From Rebecca billardiae RCC1528 (lineage: Eukaryota; Haptophyta): a stretch of DNA of 64,000 nt. Of this stretch, positions 53,454 to 63,885 are shown piece after piece. The DNA is taken from assembly GCA_965240325.2 (NCBI GenBank), contig OZ251225.1:248001-312000 (forward strand), read 5' to 3'. The translations under genes and the position numbers were made by a program. Under the pieces are notes generated by a model. It ran no database searches. It saw only the letters and a list, made by a program, of their open reading frames with translations, and was not told where the DNA came from. How positions within the stretch are numbered: position 1 is the first letter of the stretch; each line of letters opens with the position of its first letter.

Positions 53454-55151
53454 TCAATCATCGTCCAACTCTTCCTGACGCCTCCACTCGCGCTCGAATG
53501 CCGAGCCGCGCACCAGGACGTAGAGCATGGGCACTCCGGGGACCACGACGCCTTTCATGCGGAGCACCTCGACCAGTGAGCGGCTGTGGTCGGGAACGAG
53601 CACGGGCTTCAGCTCGCGCCTGCCCGGCGCGAGGTAGATGTTCACAGCGGGGCACGTGTACTCACGCTGAGCGTCCCACGGTGCCGGCGGCCCGTCGGCC
53701 GGGAGCACCTCCGCGACGATGTCGCGGAGCGCGGTCGACTCGACCACGTCCTGCAGGAAGTCCATCTGCTGGTGCTGCGGGTACAGGAGGGCTATCGGCC
53801 AGTGGACCTCGTCGGCGTCCCGATCCCACCAGACGCGCGCGCCCGAGTGGGGGCCGAGCAGCTGCGCCTCGGTGGCCTCGTCGAGGAACGGGCCGAGCTC
53901 GATGCGCCGCGCGAGGATCGCCTCGCGCTGCTCCTGCTCGGCGCGCTTGCGCTGCTCCGCCGCGGCTTCGGCCGCGCGGCGCGCCGCGAGCGCACTCGCA
54001 ATAGTCTCGGCGAGGGCTTGCAGCTCGCGCGTCTCGTCGTCCTCGCCCGCTGGCGGGGCGCCGTGCTGCCCGCCGCGCAGGTCGAGTGCGAGCGCGCAGA
54101 GGCGCTCGGCCTGCGCGAGCTCGCCCAGCCTGTGCGCACAGAGGGCCCCACGCCTCGCCGCCTTGGCGTGCTTGGGCTCGAGCTCGAGGCACGCGCTGCA
54201 GTCGTTGAGCGCGTGTCGGAAGTTCTTGAGCGAGAGGTGCGCCGCGGCCCGGTTCGCCAGCAGGGCGGCGTTGAGCGCGGGCTCGTCCGCGCGCTCGCGC
54301 AGGCCGCTCGAGTACATCTCCACCGCCGCAGGCCAGTGCGCCTTCCCCTGCTTGAACTCGGCGTTGCCCTTGTCCTTCCAGCGCGCAGCGCGCTCGGAGG
54401 CGGTGCTCTTCAGCGACTCGAGCGAGGCCGCAAAGTCAGCGTCGAACCACAGCACGTCACGATTGGCCTCGGAGGGTGCCCCTGCGGCCGCTTCGGCCGC
54501 GCGCTCGTCGGCGCCCTCGTCGGCGCGCCCGCCGGGCCCGGCGGTGGACGCAGCGCCGAGGGTGATGGCGGACGCGGAGAAGTGCATCACCCGCGGCATG
54601 AACGCGCACGTCGCGTACACAGACTGCGTGTTCAGGCTGGCGAAGTAGGCGAAGTCGTCGTAGGACAGCTCGTCGGCGAAGTGCTCCTTGAACTCGCGCT
54701 CGACCAGCGCGCGAATACGCGAGGCGTCCGCGTCGCCCATCGAGAGTACTGCAGAGAGCACCTGCTCAAACTCGGTGCGCGAGAGCTTGCCGTCGCCGTC
54801 GAGATCGAACACGCGGAAGACGAAGGGTAGCGCGTGCTGCAGCGTGGGGCTTTGCAGCCAGGCGTAGCCTCGCATGAAGCGCGCAAAGTCCAGGCTGGCC
54901 GACGCACCACCGTCCATGATCACGCGGCAGACGGACGCGTGCACGAGCGGGTCGGAGACGCCGAGGTCGCGCACGATCGCGCGCAGGCCATCCTGGGGCA
55001 GGAGGCCGTCCACGACGCGCGTGAAGTGCGGCGGCTTTGAACCGCGCCAGAGCCCGTGCAGCTTCACGACCAGGTCGCGCGGGAAGCCCGTCTCATCCGC
55101 CACATCAGCCACGAGGGATGTGTCCACGCCCTCGTCGTCGTCCTCCGCCAT
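53454..55151 (-). CDS. EF-hand + TTC4/Cns1-type TPR cochaperone fusion
   Basis: A 565-aa protein. Residues about 1-200 resemble calcineurin-B/recoverin-type EF-hand proteins, with one canonical loop DLDGDGKLSRTE at 116-127. Other loops look degenerate. Residues about 255-365 form TPR repeats (WKDKGNAEFKQGKAHWPAAV, ANRAAAHLSLKNF, DCSACLELEPKHAKAARR) of the type that grip Hsp90/Hsp70 tails. Residues about 430-565 match the Cns1/TTC4 wheel domain: VHWPIALLYPQHQQMDFLQD, VNIYLAPG and VPMLYVLVRGSAFEREW. TTC4/Cns1 is an Hsp90 cochaperone, and a Ca2+-sensing N-terminus is not a usual part of it. The ATG at 55149-55151 (MAEDDDEG) was chosen; the frame is open upstream but only from a non-ATG codon. 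Single exon, head-to-head with the next gene. Confidence 0.9.
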   Translation of the reverse strand: MAEDDDEGVDTSLVADVADETGFPRDLVVKLHGLWRGSKPPHFTRVVDGLLPQDGLRAIVRDLGVSDPLVHASVCRVIMDGGASASLDFARFMRGYAWLQSPTLQHALPFVFRVFDLDGDGKLSRTEFEQVLSAVLSMGDADASRIRALVEREFKEHFADELSYDDFAYFASLNTQSVYATCAFMPRVMHFSASAITLGAASTAGPGGRADEGADERAAEAAAGAPSEANRDVLWFDADFAASLESLKSTASERAARWKDKGNAEFKQGKAHWPAAVEMYSSGLRERADEPALNAALLANRAAAHLSLKNFRHALNDCSACLELEPKHAKAARRGALCAHRLGELAQAERLCALALDLRGGQHGAPPAGEDDETRELQALAETIASALAARRAAEAAAEQRKRAEQEQREAILARRIELGPFLDEATEAQLLGPHSGARVWWDRDADEVHWPIALLYPQHQQMDFLQDVVESTALRDIVAEVLPADGPPAPWDAQREYTCPAVNIYLAPGRRELKPVLVPDHSRSLVEVLRMKGVVVPGVPMLYVLVRGSAFEREWRRQEELDDD

Positions 55152-55278
55152 CGTTGATCCTGCGCTGGTCGAGCTTGGTTCGTGTCGCGTCGGCGCGGTC
55201 TCGACCGCTTTCACGAAGCGCTGGACATCGGTCTGGGCGTCGGCGCGCCGACCGCGACACTTTGGCTGGACGACAAGC
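55152..55278. promoter_or_regulatory. Bidirectional interval, TTC4 fusion / 55279 gene
   Basis: 127 bp between divergent ATGs. A shared promoter is inferred from spacing only. Confidence 0.35.
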
Positions 55279-56068
55279 ATGCGCGCGCTCACGGTTTTGG
55301 CGATCGTCTGTGCGCTTGTGCCGACAGGCGCCACCTACGAGTGGGCGGACTCGCCGGTGTGCGCGTGACGCGTCCGCCACAGAGCCCTCGCGATCAAGCG
55401 CTCAACGCAGGCGGCCCTTTTCCCCGCGCCTTGCGCCTCTGGGAGCAGATCCTCACAGACACCTGGAAGGCGATCTCCGACGGCGATTTCAACACGTTGC
55501 TGGCCTTGGTAGTCTCGCACGACTCCGACTTCGTACATCATCGAGCCTCCGTACGTGCGATCCTGCTCGCTGCGCGTCCTGGCTTGCGTCGCGCTCACTC
55601 GGCGCCGCACCCTCTTGCGCCCCCCACTGGCAGGATGGGCGGGGACCGATGTGGTGGGCGCACGAATTCAGCAACCCCAGTGCGCTCGCACTACTGCAGC
55701 ACTTCAAAGTGACAGAGAGCGACAAGGACGTGAGCGGGCTCCTGCCTGCTGACACATTCCCTGGCAGCGAGGAGGCGCGGATGCAGCTGGTCGCTGACGC
55801 AAAGCAGCGCGTCCCTGGTATCCCAGTGATGCTGCAGCAGTTCGCGGATAAGCTCGAGGAGATGAAGCAGCAGCAGGCTGAGCGCTTCGACGACGACGCG
55901 TCGTTCGCGTCGCCCATGGTGGACCAGGGCGACCAAGAGGATGACTATGGCGACGAGGAGTTTGACGAGGATGAGGACGCCGACGAGGAGGTGGAGGATA
56001 CAGACGACATCGAGGCGAAGATCGCCGCGCTCAAGGCAAAAGCGCAGGAGATGAAGGACGAGGTCTGA
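55279..56068 (+). CDS. Small acidic secretory-pathway protein ending KDEV, two introns
   Basis: I do not recognise the family. Proposed exons are 55279-55360, 55411-55550 and 55634-56068, giving 218 aa. Intron 1 (50 bp) needs a GC donor (GCGCGT...CGCAG). Intron 2 (GTACGT...GGCAG, 83 bp) is conventional. Residues 1-19 (MRALTVLAIVCALVPTGAT) are a clear signal peptide. The body has LWEQILTDTWKAISDGDFNT, GPMWWAHEFSNPSALALLQH and QLVADAKQRVPGIPVMLQQF. A strongly acidic run follows (about residues 165-200), then a short helix ending EMKDEV. The final KDEV resembles an ER-retrieval tetrapeptide but is not canonical. An ER-lumenal Ca2+-binding or chaperone-like role is possible. Exon 3 is secure; the exon 1-2 junction is less so. 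Confidence 0.65.
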
Positions 56069-57693
56069 ATGGGGTGTTCCAAGGGCTCTGCGGGGCTGCG
56101 CATCCAGACCGACCTAACGTCGATCGTCGTGCCCAGGGTCATCCTCAGACCTGGAAGTATCGCTCGTGCTCGGTGCTGCTGCCGATTGATATTGGCGGGT
56201 GTCAGTCGCAATGGTGATGACCCATTCCGTCCCGTGAGTACAACGCGTTACGCGTGTACGTTGAGCTCACACAGTCGTCTGCGATTGCTGAAGTGTGGTG
56301 AGACTATAATGTCTGTCCGCGCACCAGTAAAGTTCTTTCACGGAGCCAGATAGCCGTTCCGAAATCAAGTTTATGCGGCTCGCCCGCGCGGGCCGCGGCG
56401 AGCTGCCCGAGCAGCAGCATATTTATTAAATCATGAGAGAGAGAGAGAGTGAGTGAGTGAGAGAGAGTGAGTGTGAGAGAGAGAGAGAGAGAGAGAGTAT
56501 CTATCTAGGTATTTATTTGATCAAATAAATATATATATAATATTGACGCGCGAGTCATCTGATCCGCCGCCTGCCGATATCATTATAGTAATATTATAAT
56601 GTACGTCCGCGGCAGCATTCAGTCAGCCGGCTGGCAGCAGTCGGTTTAATAATTTATCGGTTGATCCTGCCTGTGTCTGACAGACTGTGAGACTGTGAAT
56701 TGATGAGTAAGCTTTTAAAAAGCTATAGCTACTCGGTAAGTACTAAGTTAAAGTACTACCAGCATGCACTGTAACTGTTGCTTGCCTCCGCGGGCGAGCA
56801 GCGCGCAGTTTACGCCGGGCATGTGGACGACCTGCCCACCCTTCATCTTCCAGTTCTTCCTTTCGGCTGGGGCTCGATCAGTCGACGCGGCGTCGCTCAC
56901 AGCGCAGGCAGGTGTTTGGCGTGGCTGCACTCTCGAGGTGGCTGGGATACAACATCCAGGTGCAGCACCCTCCCCGTGTGGTGTCAGAGCGCGCTCTCGA
57001 GCGCGTGCCTCCGAGCGCGGGGCGGCCGCTTGGCGCTTGCTGCAATGGCCGCCTCGATGAGGTGCGGCAACGCGCCCCTCACCTGCCTGCGCCGGTCTGT
57101 TTTGTGGCGGTGTCTTTGTGCAGTGTTGGATGGCGTCAATCACGCCTTAACCAAGTGTGCATGCACGTTAAATCATAGTAGTAAACTGTAACAGAATCAC
57201 CGCTGCCCGCGGCGCCGAGTGGCGCCGTAGGCCTAGCTCATAGTTATAGGTGGGTCCCTGGCGATTTTCCAGCGGTCTTTTAAACATTTACCGGGTTTTA
57301 TGGCCGGATTTCTTTTCGCGCGGGGCTCGGGAAAATCGCCGGGCCGCCGGCCGAGGTCCGATCTGAACGCTCCCGACGATGTCGGAGTGCCTCTCCAGCG
57401 CGACCGAGCCGCCGTGTGTCGGGTAGACTACTGCCAACACCTATCGCGCGCTCCAGCGCTTTGCGCGTGCTCACGGATGGGATCCGTGGTCACACATCCC
57501 CCGCCTGGCACGGGCCGGCATGTTTGACTCTCGCCCGGCTAGACGCGTACAGACAACTTGAATCGATCGGCAGGTGTTCGACCCGTGCCTTCGAGCAGGG
57601 TCACTTTTCGCTACAAGCGGGTCAGGCGACGGGAGGCATGGGTCACCATCAGGCATGTGCATACTCTTGACGCTCCCGCCATCTTGAGCAGCT
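56069..57693. other. Intergenic with GA/GT microsatellite, no confident gene
   Basis: A gaga/gtga simple repeat spans about 56433-56500, next to AT-rich sequence to about 56610. Between 56750 and 57180 several short frames overlap on both strands. One leftward frame ends with NWKMKGGQVVHMPGVNCALL, which looks protein-like, but nothing supports a gene. Confidence 0.4.
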
Positions 57694-57987
57694 CTACGCA
57701 CCGTGAAGGTGACAATTGGGCTGCGCGCAAGCTGCTCGTGAGAACGCACGACAGCCAGCCCCGGGCTCTCGGGGAGCCATGTGAGCGATTGGCGACTTCC
57801 GAGAGGGCGTGTTTGGTGGGGGTTGGTACCAATAATCGACCAGCAGGCCTGGGATGGGTGCACTGAGGACTTGGGATGCTAAGAAGCCGCCGCGATGTGC
57901 ATCGAGCACGCTGACTTGCCATCCGTGTGCACGATCAAGCGCCAGGAAGATCAGCAGGGCCTTTGACAGCGGCAGCAGGCGCTCAGC
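57694..57987 (-). pseudogene. Possible Ty1/copia-like reverse transcriptase remnant
   Basis: A leftward frame reads ERLLPLSKALLIFLALDRAH, then GWQVSVLDAHRGGFLASQVL and LLVDYWYQPPP. The order (leucine-rich helix, HGW, a D-x-H/K-x-x-F-L strand, then a Y-x-Q-P-P) resembles the start of copia reverse transcriptase (LLALAxxHGW...LDVxxAFLxG...MxQPxG). An in-frame stop lies just upstream and no other RT boxes were found. Weak evidence. Confidence 0.25.
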
Positions 57988-59654
57988 GATCCTTCCCTAT
58001 GCCGAGTGTGGGCATAATATGCGGTGCTCGAGCGTGGTCGCAGGATATGGGTCCATTCTTGACAGAACTCGGTCGCGTTGACAGGCGCGGGTGCCACCCC
58101 ACGCTGTTGCTCCTGCCATCGGGTGGTCCCACTCGTTCCGCTTGTTATCTGCGAAGACTCGTACTCAGCAAATCTACGGCTAGGCGTGGTAGACCCCTCA
58201 GACGCATGTCTGATGATTGCCCGGCACGTTCTCGTCGTCACGTTGGGTGTACTTGAGCGAGCGGAAGCCGCAACGTGATGGCTAGGCCAGCAGCTCAACC
58301 ATCTGACGTCTCGCCGGCCAACTGGCTGAGTGCTCTCAGCCTAGCAGCAGCGTCGGTGAACCTATCGTATTGCTGCCTGGCAAGAAGATTGTAGGAGGTA
58401 TCGTCCACGGCATGGGCTGCAGCTGCGGTAGTCGTGGACTGGTGGCGGCCTCACGCGGGTGGGCATACGACGACCGGTGACACGCTGAGTACGAGCACGG
58501 AAGCCGCCGAGCGCGGCAAGCTCCGGCGGTGGCGTTGGCTGATAGTCCAGCCTCGACGGCGGAGGGCTCCCGTGTGACGACGGTGACATGCTCGGTGGCG
58601 GGCGATGATGCGTGCCTCGGCACGCAGCCCGCCACAAACACTGCCACTCGCAGGCAGCCTCCCGTTGCGGCCCGGTTTGCCTGTGTCCGCGTCGCTCGGC
58701 GCCTATTCGATGACCCAACAAACGTACCCACATATCGGAACGAATTTGAATATATAGTGAGCCACATCCATGGTCCATATAAAGTGGGTAACCTTCGTTA
58801 TATATACGGGTAATTGGCTATATACAAAGTGGGTAATCTGCTCGATCTTGCTGTAGTTTGTTGGAGGTATCCGCGCACAGCATAGAGCCCCACTCTTTGC
58901 TTCATAAAATGGTTCGGTCGGGTGTCAACGGTTGCCAATAAGTCATTCCGATCGCATGTCGCCATCTAGCCACCATAACCATCAAGTAACGCTTCGCAAA
59001 ATCTCTATGTGACACTAGTGGCGCGGCGCGCGCGCGCTCGGCCGCGCGACGGCACGCGGAGTAGGATTTGAGGTCGAAACTTTTGCTCCGCCCCGATGGG
59101 ACGCATTTATAGCGTCGGTTCTGGGTGAGAGACGAAATCTAGGACGCCATTCTGAGTGCGCCAGAATATCGCCCCAGTTGGGAGGGACCCACCTAAATTA
59201 GTTATGGCGGGCCGTTTTTTAATATTATATTCATCATCACTGTCTCATCGGGTAGATATAGACGGCGGGTATAAATCATGCGGCGGCAATCGGCAATCGG
59301 GACTCATCGGGTCACTACTCACTAGACTCTAGCAAACCGTTGTAGCAGACGGTGTAAGTGAAGGTGCGTTGGGGCGACGAGCCGGGCGGCATCGGCCGCC
59401 ACGCACTGGAAACCCACTGAAGCCGGGGCACAACCTTTCGCGCTGAACCCTCTTGAACCGGTCCCGACGGCACGGACGGTAGTCGTCGGCCTCCACGGAG
59501 TCGGTCCATCACTGGTCCATGCAGTGAGGGTTATTGCAGCCGACCATCGGAAGGCGCCGGCGGCGATCGCGCAGGACCTGGGTCCTGGCTCGCTGTCAGA
59601 AACGCGAGCTCGGTTCCTCAACGCCACGTGGCGTACGGAGCACGCGCACGGGTT
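57988..59654. other. Intergenic, no confident gene
   Basis: Several short frames on both strands without domains. A short repeat tataaagtgggtaa occurs at about 58776 and 58823. It may include further retroelement debris. Confidence 0.4.
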
Positions 59655-60287
59655 TCAATCGGGGTGCGCCCGCTGCTCAATGTAGTGAATCGATGCAATG
59701 GCCACGAAGATGGCCGCGGAGAGGGTTGCGCCGAGCTGGAAGTAGCCCCACGCCACCTCTGCCACAGTCAGTGTGAGAAAGACGTTTCGTACTCGATCGC
59801 GGATCTGCTGCGCGGCTGCAATCGCCCTCTCGCTGAGCAGGCCGACGCCCGCCGCTGATGTCGCCGCATCAGCGGCGGCGCTTGCAGCCTTCTTCGTCTT
59901 GTGGCGGTCAACAAAGCGGATGAGGTCGTCAAACGAGCGGTCTCCCGAGTACGCAAACACCTTCCCCTGGTGAAAGAGCACGACAGTCGGATAGCCAGTG
60001 ATGGAGAAGCGCTGCGCAAGAGCCGTCTCCTGGGTGGCGTCGACCTTGGCCACGTGCACGCCCGCCGCTCGATCTTTGGTGTGATAGTGCTGAGCCACCC
60101 GCTCGTACACGGGTGCGAGCTGCTTGCAGTGGGCGCACCACGGCGCGTGGAAGTTGAGCAGCCACGTGCCGCCTTTGGTGCGATGTTCGAAGTTCTGCTG
60201 TGTCAACGCGATCGTGTGCTGAGCTGTTGTCAAGGGCAGGAGCATCGCTGCCACCCAACATGTCATCGCCCGAGTCGCCACCGCCAT
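59655..60287 (-). CDS. TMX-like transmembrane thioredoxin / PDI-family protein
   Basis: 210 aa. Residues 1-22 (MAVATRAMTCWVAAMLLPLT plus TA) are a signal peptide. A thioredoxin domain follows with the active site FHAPWCAHCKQLAPVYERVA (Cys51 and Cys54, CAHC), VAKVDATQE and the cis-proline motif SITGYPTVVLF. A linker leads to a single C-terminal transmembrane segment (about 175-205, AEVAWGYFQLGATLSAAIFV). One lumenal thioredoxin domain plus one membrane helix matches the TMX family of ER oxidoreductases, which make or rearrange disulfides in client proteins. CAHC differs from the PDI CGHC and may alter redox potential. The ATG at 60287 was chosen as the start of the signal peptide. Confidence 0.88.
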   Translation of the reverse strand: MAVATRAMTCWVAAMLLPLTTAQHTIALTQQNFEHRTKGGTWLLNFHAPWCAHCKQLAPVYERVAQHYHTKDRAAGVHVAKVDATQETALAQRFSITGYPTVVLFHQGKVFAYSGDRSFDDLIRFVDRHKTKKAASAAADAATSAAGVGLLSERAIAAAQQIRDRVRNVFLTLTVAEVAWGYFQLGATLSAAIFVAIASIHYIEQRAHPD

Positions 60288-60421
60288 GCTGAGCAAGCGC
60301 TCACCGCCGCTTTGGCCGCAAGAGCCGAGGCCGCGTGTGGGGCCCGGTCGCCCGGACAACGCAACCAGCTCGCCTGTGTGGTGGGCGACCAAGCGAGAGC
60401 TCGGCCTCTGGGAGGGCGAGG
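60288..60421. promoter_or_regulatory. Bidirectional interval, TMX / complex I B8
   Basis: 134 bp between divergent ATGs, GC-rich and without a TATA box. A shared promoter is inferred from geometry. Confidence 0.35.
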
Positions 60422-60679
60422 ATGGTGCCGCGCGGGGTCCGCGAGCTCAGGCTGCTGCTGTGCAAGGGGGCTCCCAGCGAGGGCGCGAAGCAGTTCATCA
60501 TCGAGAAGTATAGCGCCATCAAGGGCGCCAACCCCAAACTCCCCTTCCTCGTGCGCGAGATGAGTGGCGTGACTCCCATGCTCACCGCACGATTTGACCA
60601 CGGTCACGAGAAGGCGGTGCCGCTGGCAGGACTCTCGTCTGGCGACGTGGCGAAGAAGCTGGCTGAGCTGAAGGCCTGA
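60422..60679 (+). CDS. NDUFA2: Mitochondrial complex I subunit NDUFA2 (B8)
   Basis: 85 aa, slightly shorter than the usual 95-100 aa. It is an accessory subunit of the matrix arm of NADH dehydrogenase with the L51/S25/CI-B8 thioredoxin-like fold. Landmarks are VRELRLLLCKGAPSEGAKQF, YSAIKGANPKLPFLVRE, GVTPMLTARFDHGHEKAVPL and LSSGDVAKKLAELKA. The ATG at 60422 (MVPRGVREL) begins at the usual position; the frame is open upstream only from a non-ATG codon. Single exon. Confidence 0.92.
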   Translation: MVPRGVRELRLLLCKGAPSEGAKQFIIEKYSAIKGANPKLPFLVREMSGVTPMLTARFDHGHEKAVPLAGLSSGDVAKKLAELKA

Positions 60680-61615
60680 TGAGCGAGGCGCCGCGCTCGT
60701 CGATGCGCTCAACTCGCCCTTTGCCTGCACATCGTCACACGACGGTTAGCAGGATTTGCGACGCGTCAGGGGCCGCGGAGTACGGCCTCGTCGAGAAATG
60801 GCGACAGAAGCCACAACGACGGTCCAGAACGTCGACCTGTGCCACGATGGTCATACAGTTTGGGTCAGGCCGGATGGGCTGATTCCGGACTGATGGCTGT
60901 GGCTCACTGCCGTCAGCCGGCTCGCACCCGTCACCCGCGGCCGTTGACCGCGTAAGCTGACCGGAGTACAGTACTGCCGCGGCTCGGCCGAGCTAAGATT
61001 GCCGGGCCGTCTCGGGGCCGCCTCCGAGACTGAGTCGTCAGTCTTCGCGTCATCTGAAGGCGGCGGATCAGCAGCTGCACATCGTCGCCATAGTACTATA
61101 CGACTACGCTGCTATATCATGGTCAGAACCGCGAGCAAGATTTCCCGGAATCCCGCGCCGCGACTCGGCGGGCCACTCGGTCTCGGAGACGGCGCCGGGC
61201 TGCCGGGCACTTCCCGCCGAGCCGAGCCGCACTGAAAGCGTACTACTCCGCCACGGATTCCACCGGGGCCGGGGCCGGCTCGGCGACCATACTGAGCTAG
61301 TACTGACGTAGTTACTCCCGGCGGTACTCTCCCGCCGAGTCTCCGTAGCGGGCCTCTATGCCTGCGGCCGTGGCCGTGGGGCCCCTTATTGGCTGATATC
61401 GGCGTGGGCTCAAGTATCAGCATCGCGGATCATAGTGCCTTATGGTAGTGGCGCCGATATACGGCGCATTCAGATTTCAGAGTACTCGTCGTACGGTCTG
61501 GACACTGAGTCAGGACAGATCCTGGCGGATCGGAATATTCGGATGATAAATGACTAATCGGAACTCGATGATGAAATCTGCTGTGCTGATGATTGATCAC
61601 TCTGCTCGACGACGC
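60680..61615. other. Intergenic, no gene seen
   Basis: Spacer between convergent genes, AT-richer than the flanks. No recognisable reading frame, repeat family or RNA. Confidence 0.5.
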
Positions 61616-63834
61616 TCAATTTTCGTCGCTATCGGCTGCCGCGTCGCTGTCATCCTGATCCTCGTCTGCCGCCGCGGCGAGCCGAGCGAGCGCGCCGCTG
61701 GACGGGTCGGAGGCGACTGCCTCGCGATGGAGGCGGGCGAGCTCTCGCGCGCGCGCCGTGTAGTCGGCGCGCTCCTCCTCGTCCAGCGCGCGCCAGCGCT
61801 CGCCGAGCAGCTTGGCGACCTGTGTCGCGCTCGCCTCCGGCTGCTCTGCCTGCACGCCCGATCGCGCGTCCGCGCTGAAGAGGAAGAAGGCCGTCGGCGG
61901 CCGCTTGGGCTTGGCGGCGCTCGCGGCGCCGCGTGGCTGCGCCGCCGCCGCGCCGCGCCGCCTGGACGAGGCGCGAGGCGGGGCGGGCGCCTTGCTGGCG
62001 GGCGGCGCCGGAGGCGGCGCGTGCCCGGCCGCGCCGGAGCTCGGCGCGTCCGGCTTCCGGCGCTTGCTGGCGCCCTGGCCGCTCGGCGGCGCGGGCAGCA
62101 GCGACGAGGGCGCGCACAGGTGGTCAGCGCGCACGCCGCGCGCCTTGGCCATGCCCGTGATCGCGCTCTGCAGCCGGCTGGACGCAAAGTTGGCGAAGCG
62201 CGCGTCGAAGGGCAGCATCGCGTCGATGCGCTGCTGCGAGACGGTCACGTCGAACTTGTCGAGCACGGGCAGCAGCTGCGCGTCCGTGTGCTCGTGCGAC
62301 CAGCCAAACTTGTCCGCGCAGAAGGCGCGCAGGCCGGCGAGGTCGGGCCGCGCCCAGCGCAGCTCGGGCGGCGCGCCGCCGTCCGGCGCGGTGGGCACGT
62401 CGACGTGGGGCTGCGCGTACGCGGCGCGCACGCGCTCGCTCGGGAAGTCGTCGGGGAAGATCCAGTTCCGCCGGAGCTTGCGGTGCTTGTGCTTGAACGC
62501 CGCGAGCCGCGCCGCGTGCTCGTCCTCGCGCGCGCCCTCGGGCGGCGCCTGCTCGTCCGTGAGCGCCTCTGCCCACGCGCGGAAGCGGCCGAGGTCGAGC
62601 GGCGCGCCCGGCAGCGGGCGGAAGGCGCTGGTGACCTCGGCGGCGTTGACGATGCCCACGCCCTTCACGCCCTCGGTGTAGTCCGAGCCGAGCAGCAGCG
62701 CCAGGTCGATCAGGTCCGCCCTGCCCAGCCCCAGCTCCGCGCCCACGTCCCGCGCCTCGAGCAGCTCCACGTGCCGCCGCTGGTCGAAGAGGTTGCGGTA
62801 CACGCGCGTGCCGCCGAACAGGAGGACGTCCGAGTCGTCGGTGGCGACGCCGTCGACGAGGCCCGCCATCTCGAGCGCGGCGCACTGCGCCTCCGCCTCC
62901 ATCGGCGCGACCACCGCCGGCACGCCGAACAGCCGCAGCAGCTCGTGGCACTCGTCGAGCAGCTCGGGCGTCACGCTGTCCGCGTCACGCGCCGCGCGCC
63001 GCTGCGCCTCCTTGAGCCGGTCGAGGTCGCGCTGCGCGGACAGCTCGCGCGCGCGCTGGGCGGCCGCGGCGGCCGCGGCGGCGGAGGAGGGGTCGGGCGT
63101 CTGAGCCGCCGTGCCGTCGGCGCCTGGTGCCACGCCGGGCGCAGGCGCCCCGACCGAGCCCGCGGGGAACCACGCGACCGCGCCCGGCGCGAGCCGAGAC
63201 GCGGCCGCGCCGGCCGCGGCCGCGGGCGGCGCTCGGGGCGCGGCCGCGGGGGCCGCCGCGCCCTGAGCCGCCCGCGCCGCGCCGCTGATCGGAGGTGGCA
63301 GCGCGGACGGGCCCGCCGCTGCCGCCGCTGCTGCCCCGCCGTCTCCGGTCAGCACAGCCCCAGCCGCCCCAGCCCCAGCAGCAGCCCCAGCAGCAGCAGC
63401 AGCCTGCGCACACGCCGCCAGCGGAGCCGCCGGCCGCGCTGCCTGCCGGGGCGCCGCCGGTGGTGGTGTGCTAGCACTCGGCGCGGCAGCTGCTGCCGGC
63501 GTGGGCAGCCGCGCCGCGGACGAGCTGGGTGGCGCGCTGGCCTGCGCCACGCAAGGCGTGGGCGAGGCGCGTGGCGCAGCAGAGGCGGGGGCAGCGTGCT
63601 TCGCATGGGCTCCGGCCGCGCCGCGCGCGCTCGGGCCGCGGGCTGCTGCGGCGTCCACCGCGCCCGCGGCGGCACCATCCGCGACCGCCAGCTGTGAGCC
63701 CGCGCGGCCGCCAGCGTGCGGCCGCGCGAGGGGCTGCTCGCGGTCTGCGTGGGCGGGGCCTCGCTCGAGCCCGCGCGGCGGCCCATCCCCCGCCTCCGCC
63801 CACACCTCCTCCTCCTCCTCCTCCTCCTCCTCCT

Positions 63835-63885
<51 letters not shown>

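Noticed and set aside
53586-54830. Rightward frame over the TTC4 fusion
   Set aside because: Antisense of TPR and wheel-domain coding sequence.
61550-63697. Rightward 715-codon frame
   Set aside because: Antisense of the XPG/HMG gene; Arg/Gly-rich with no domain.
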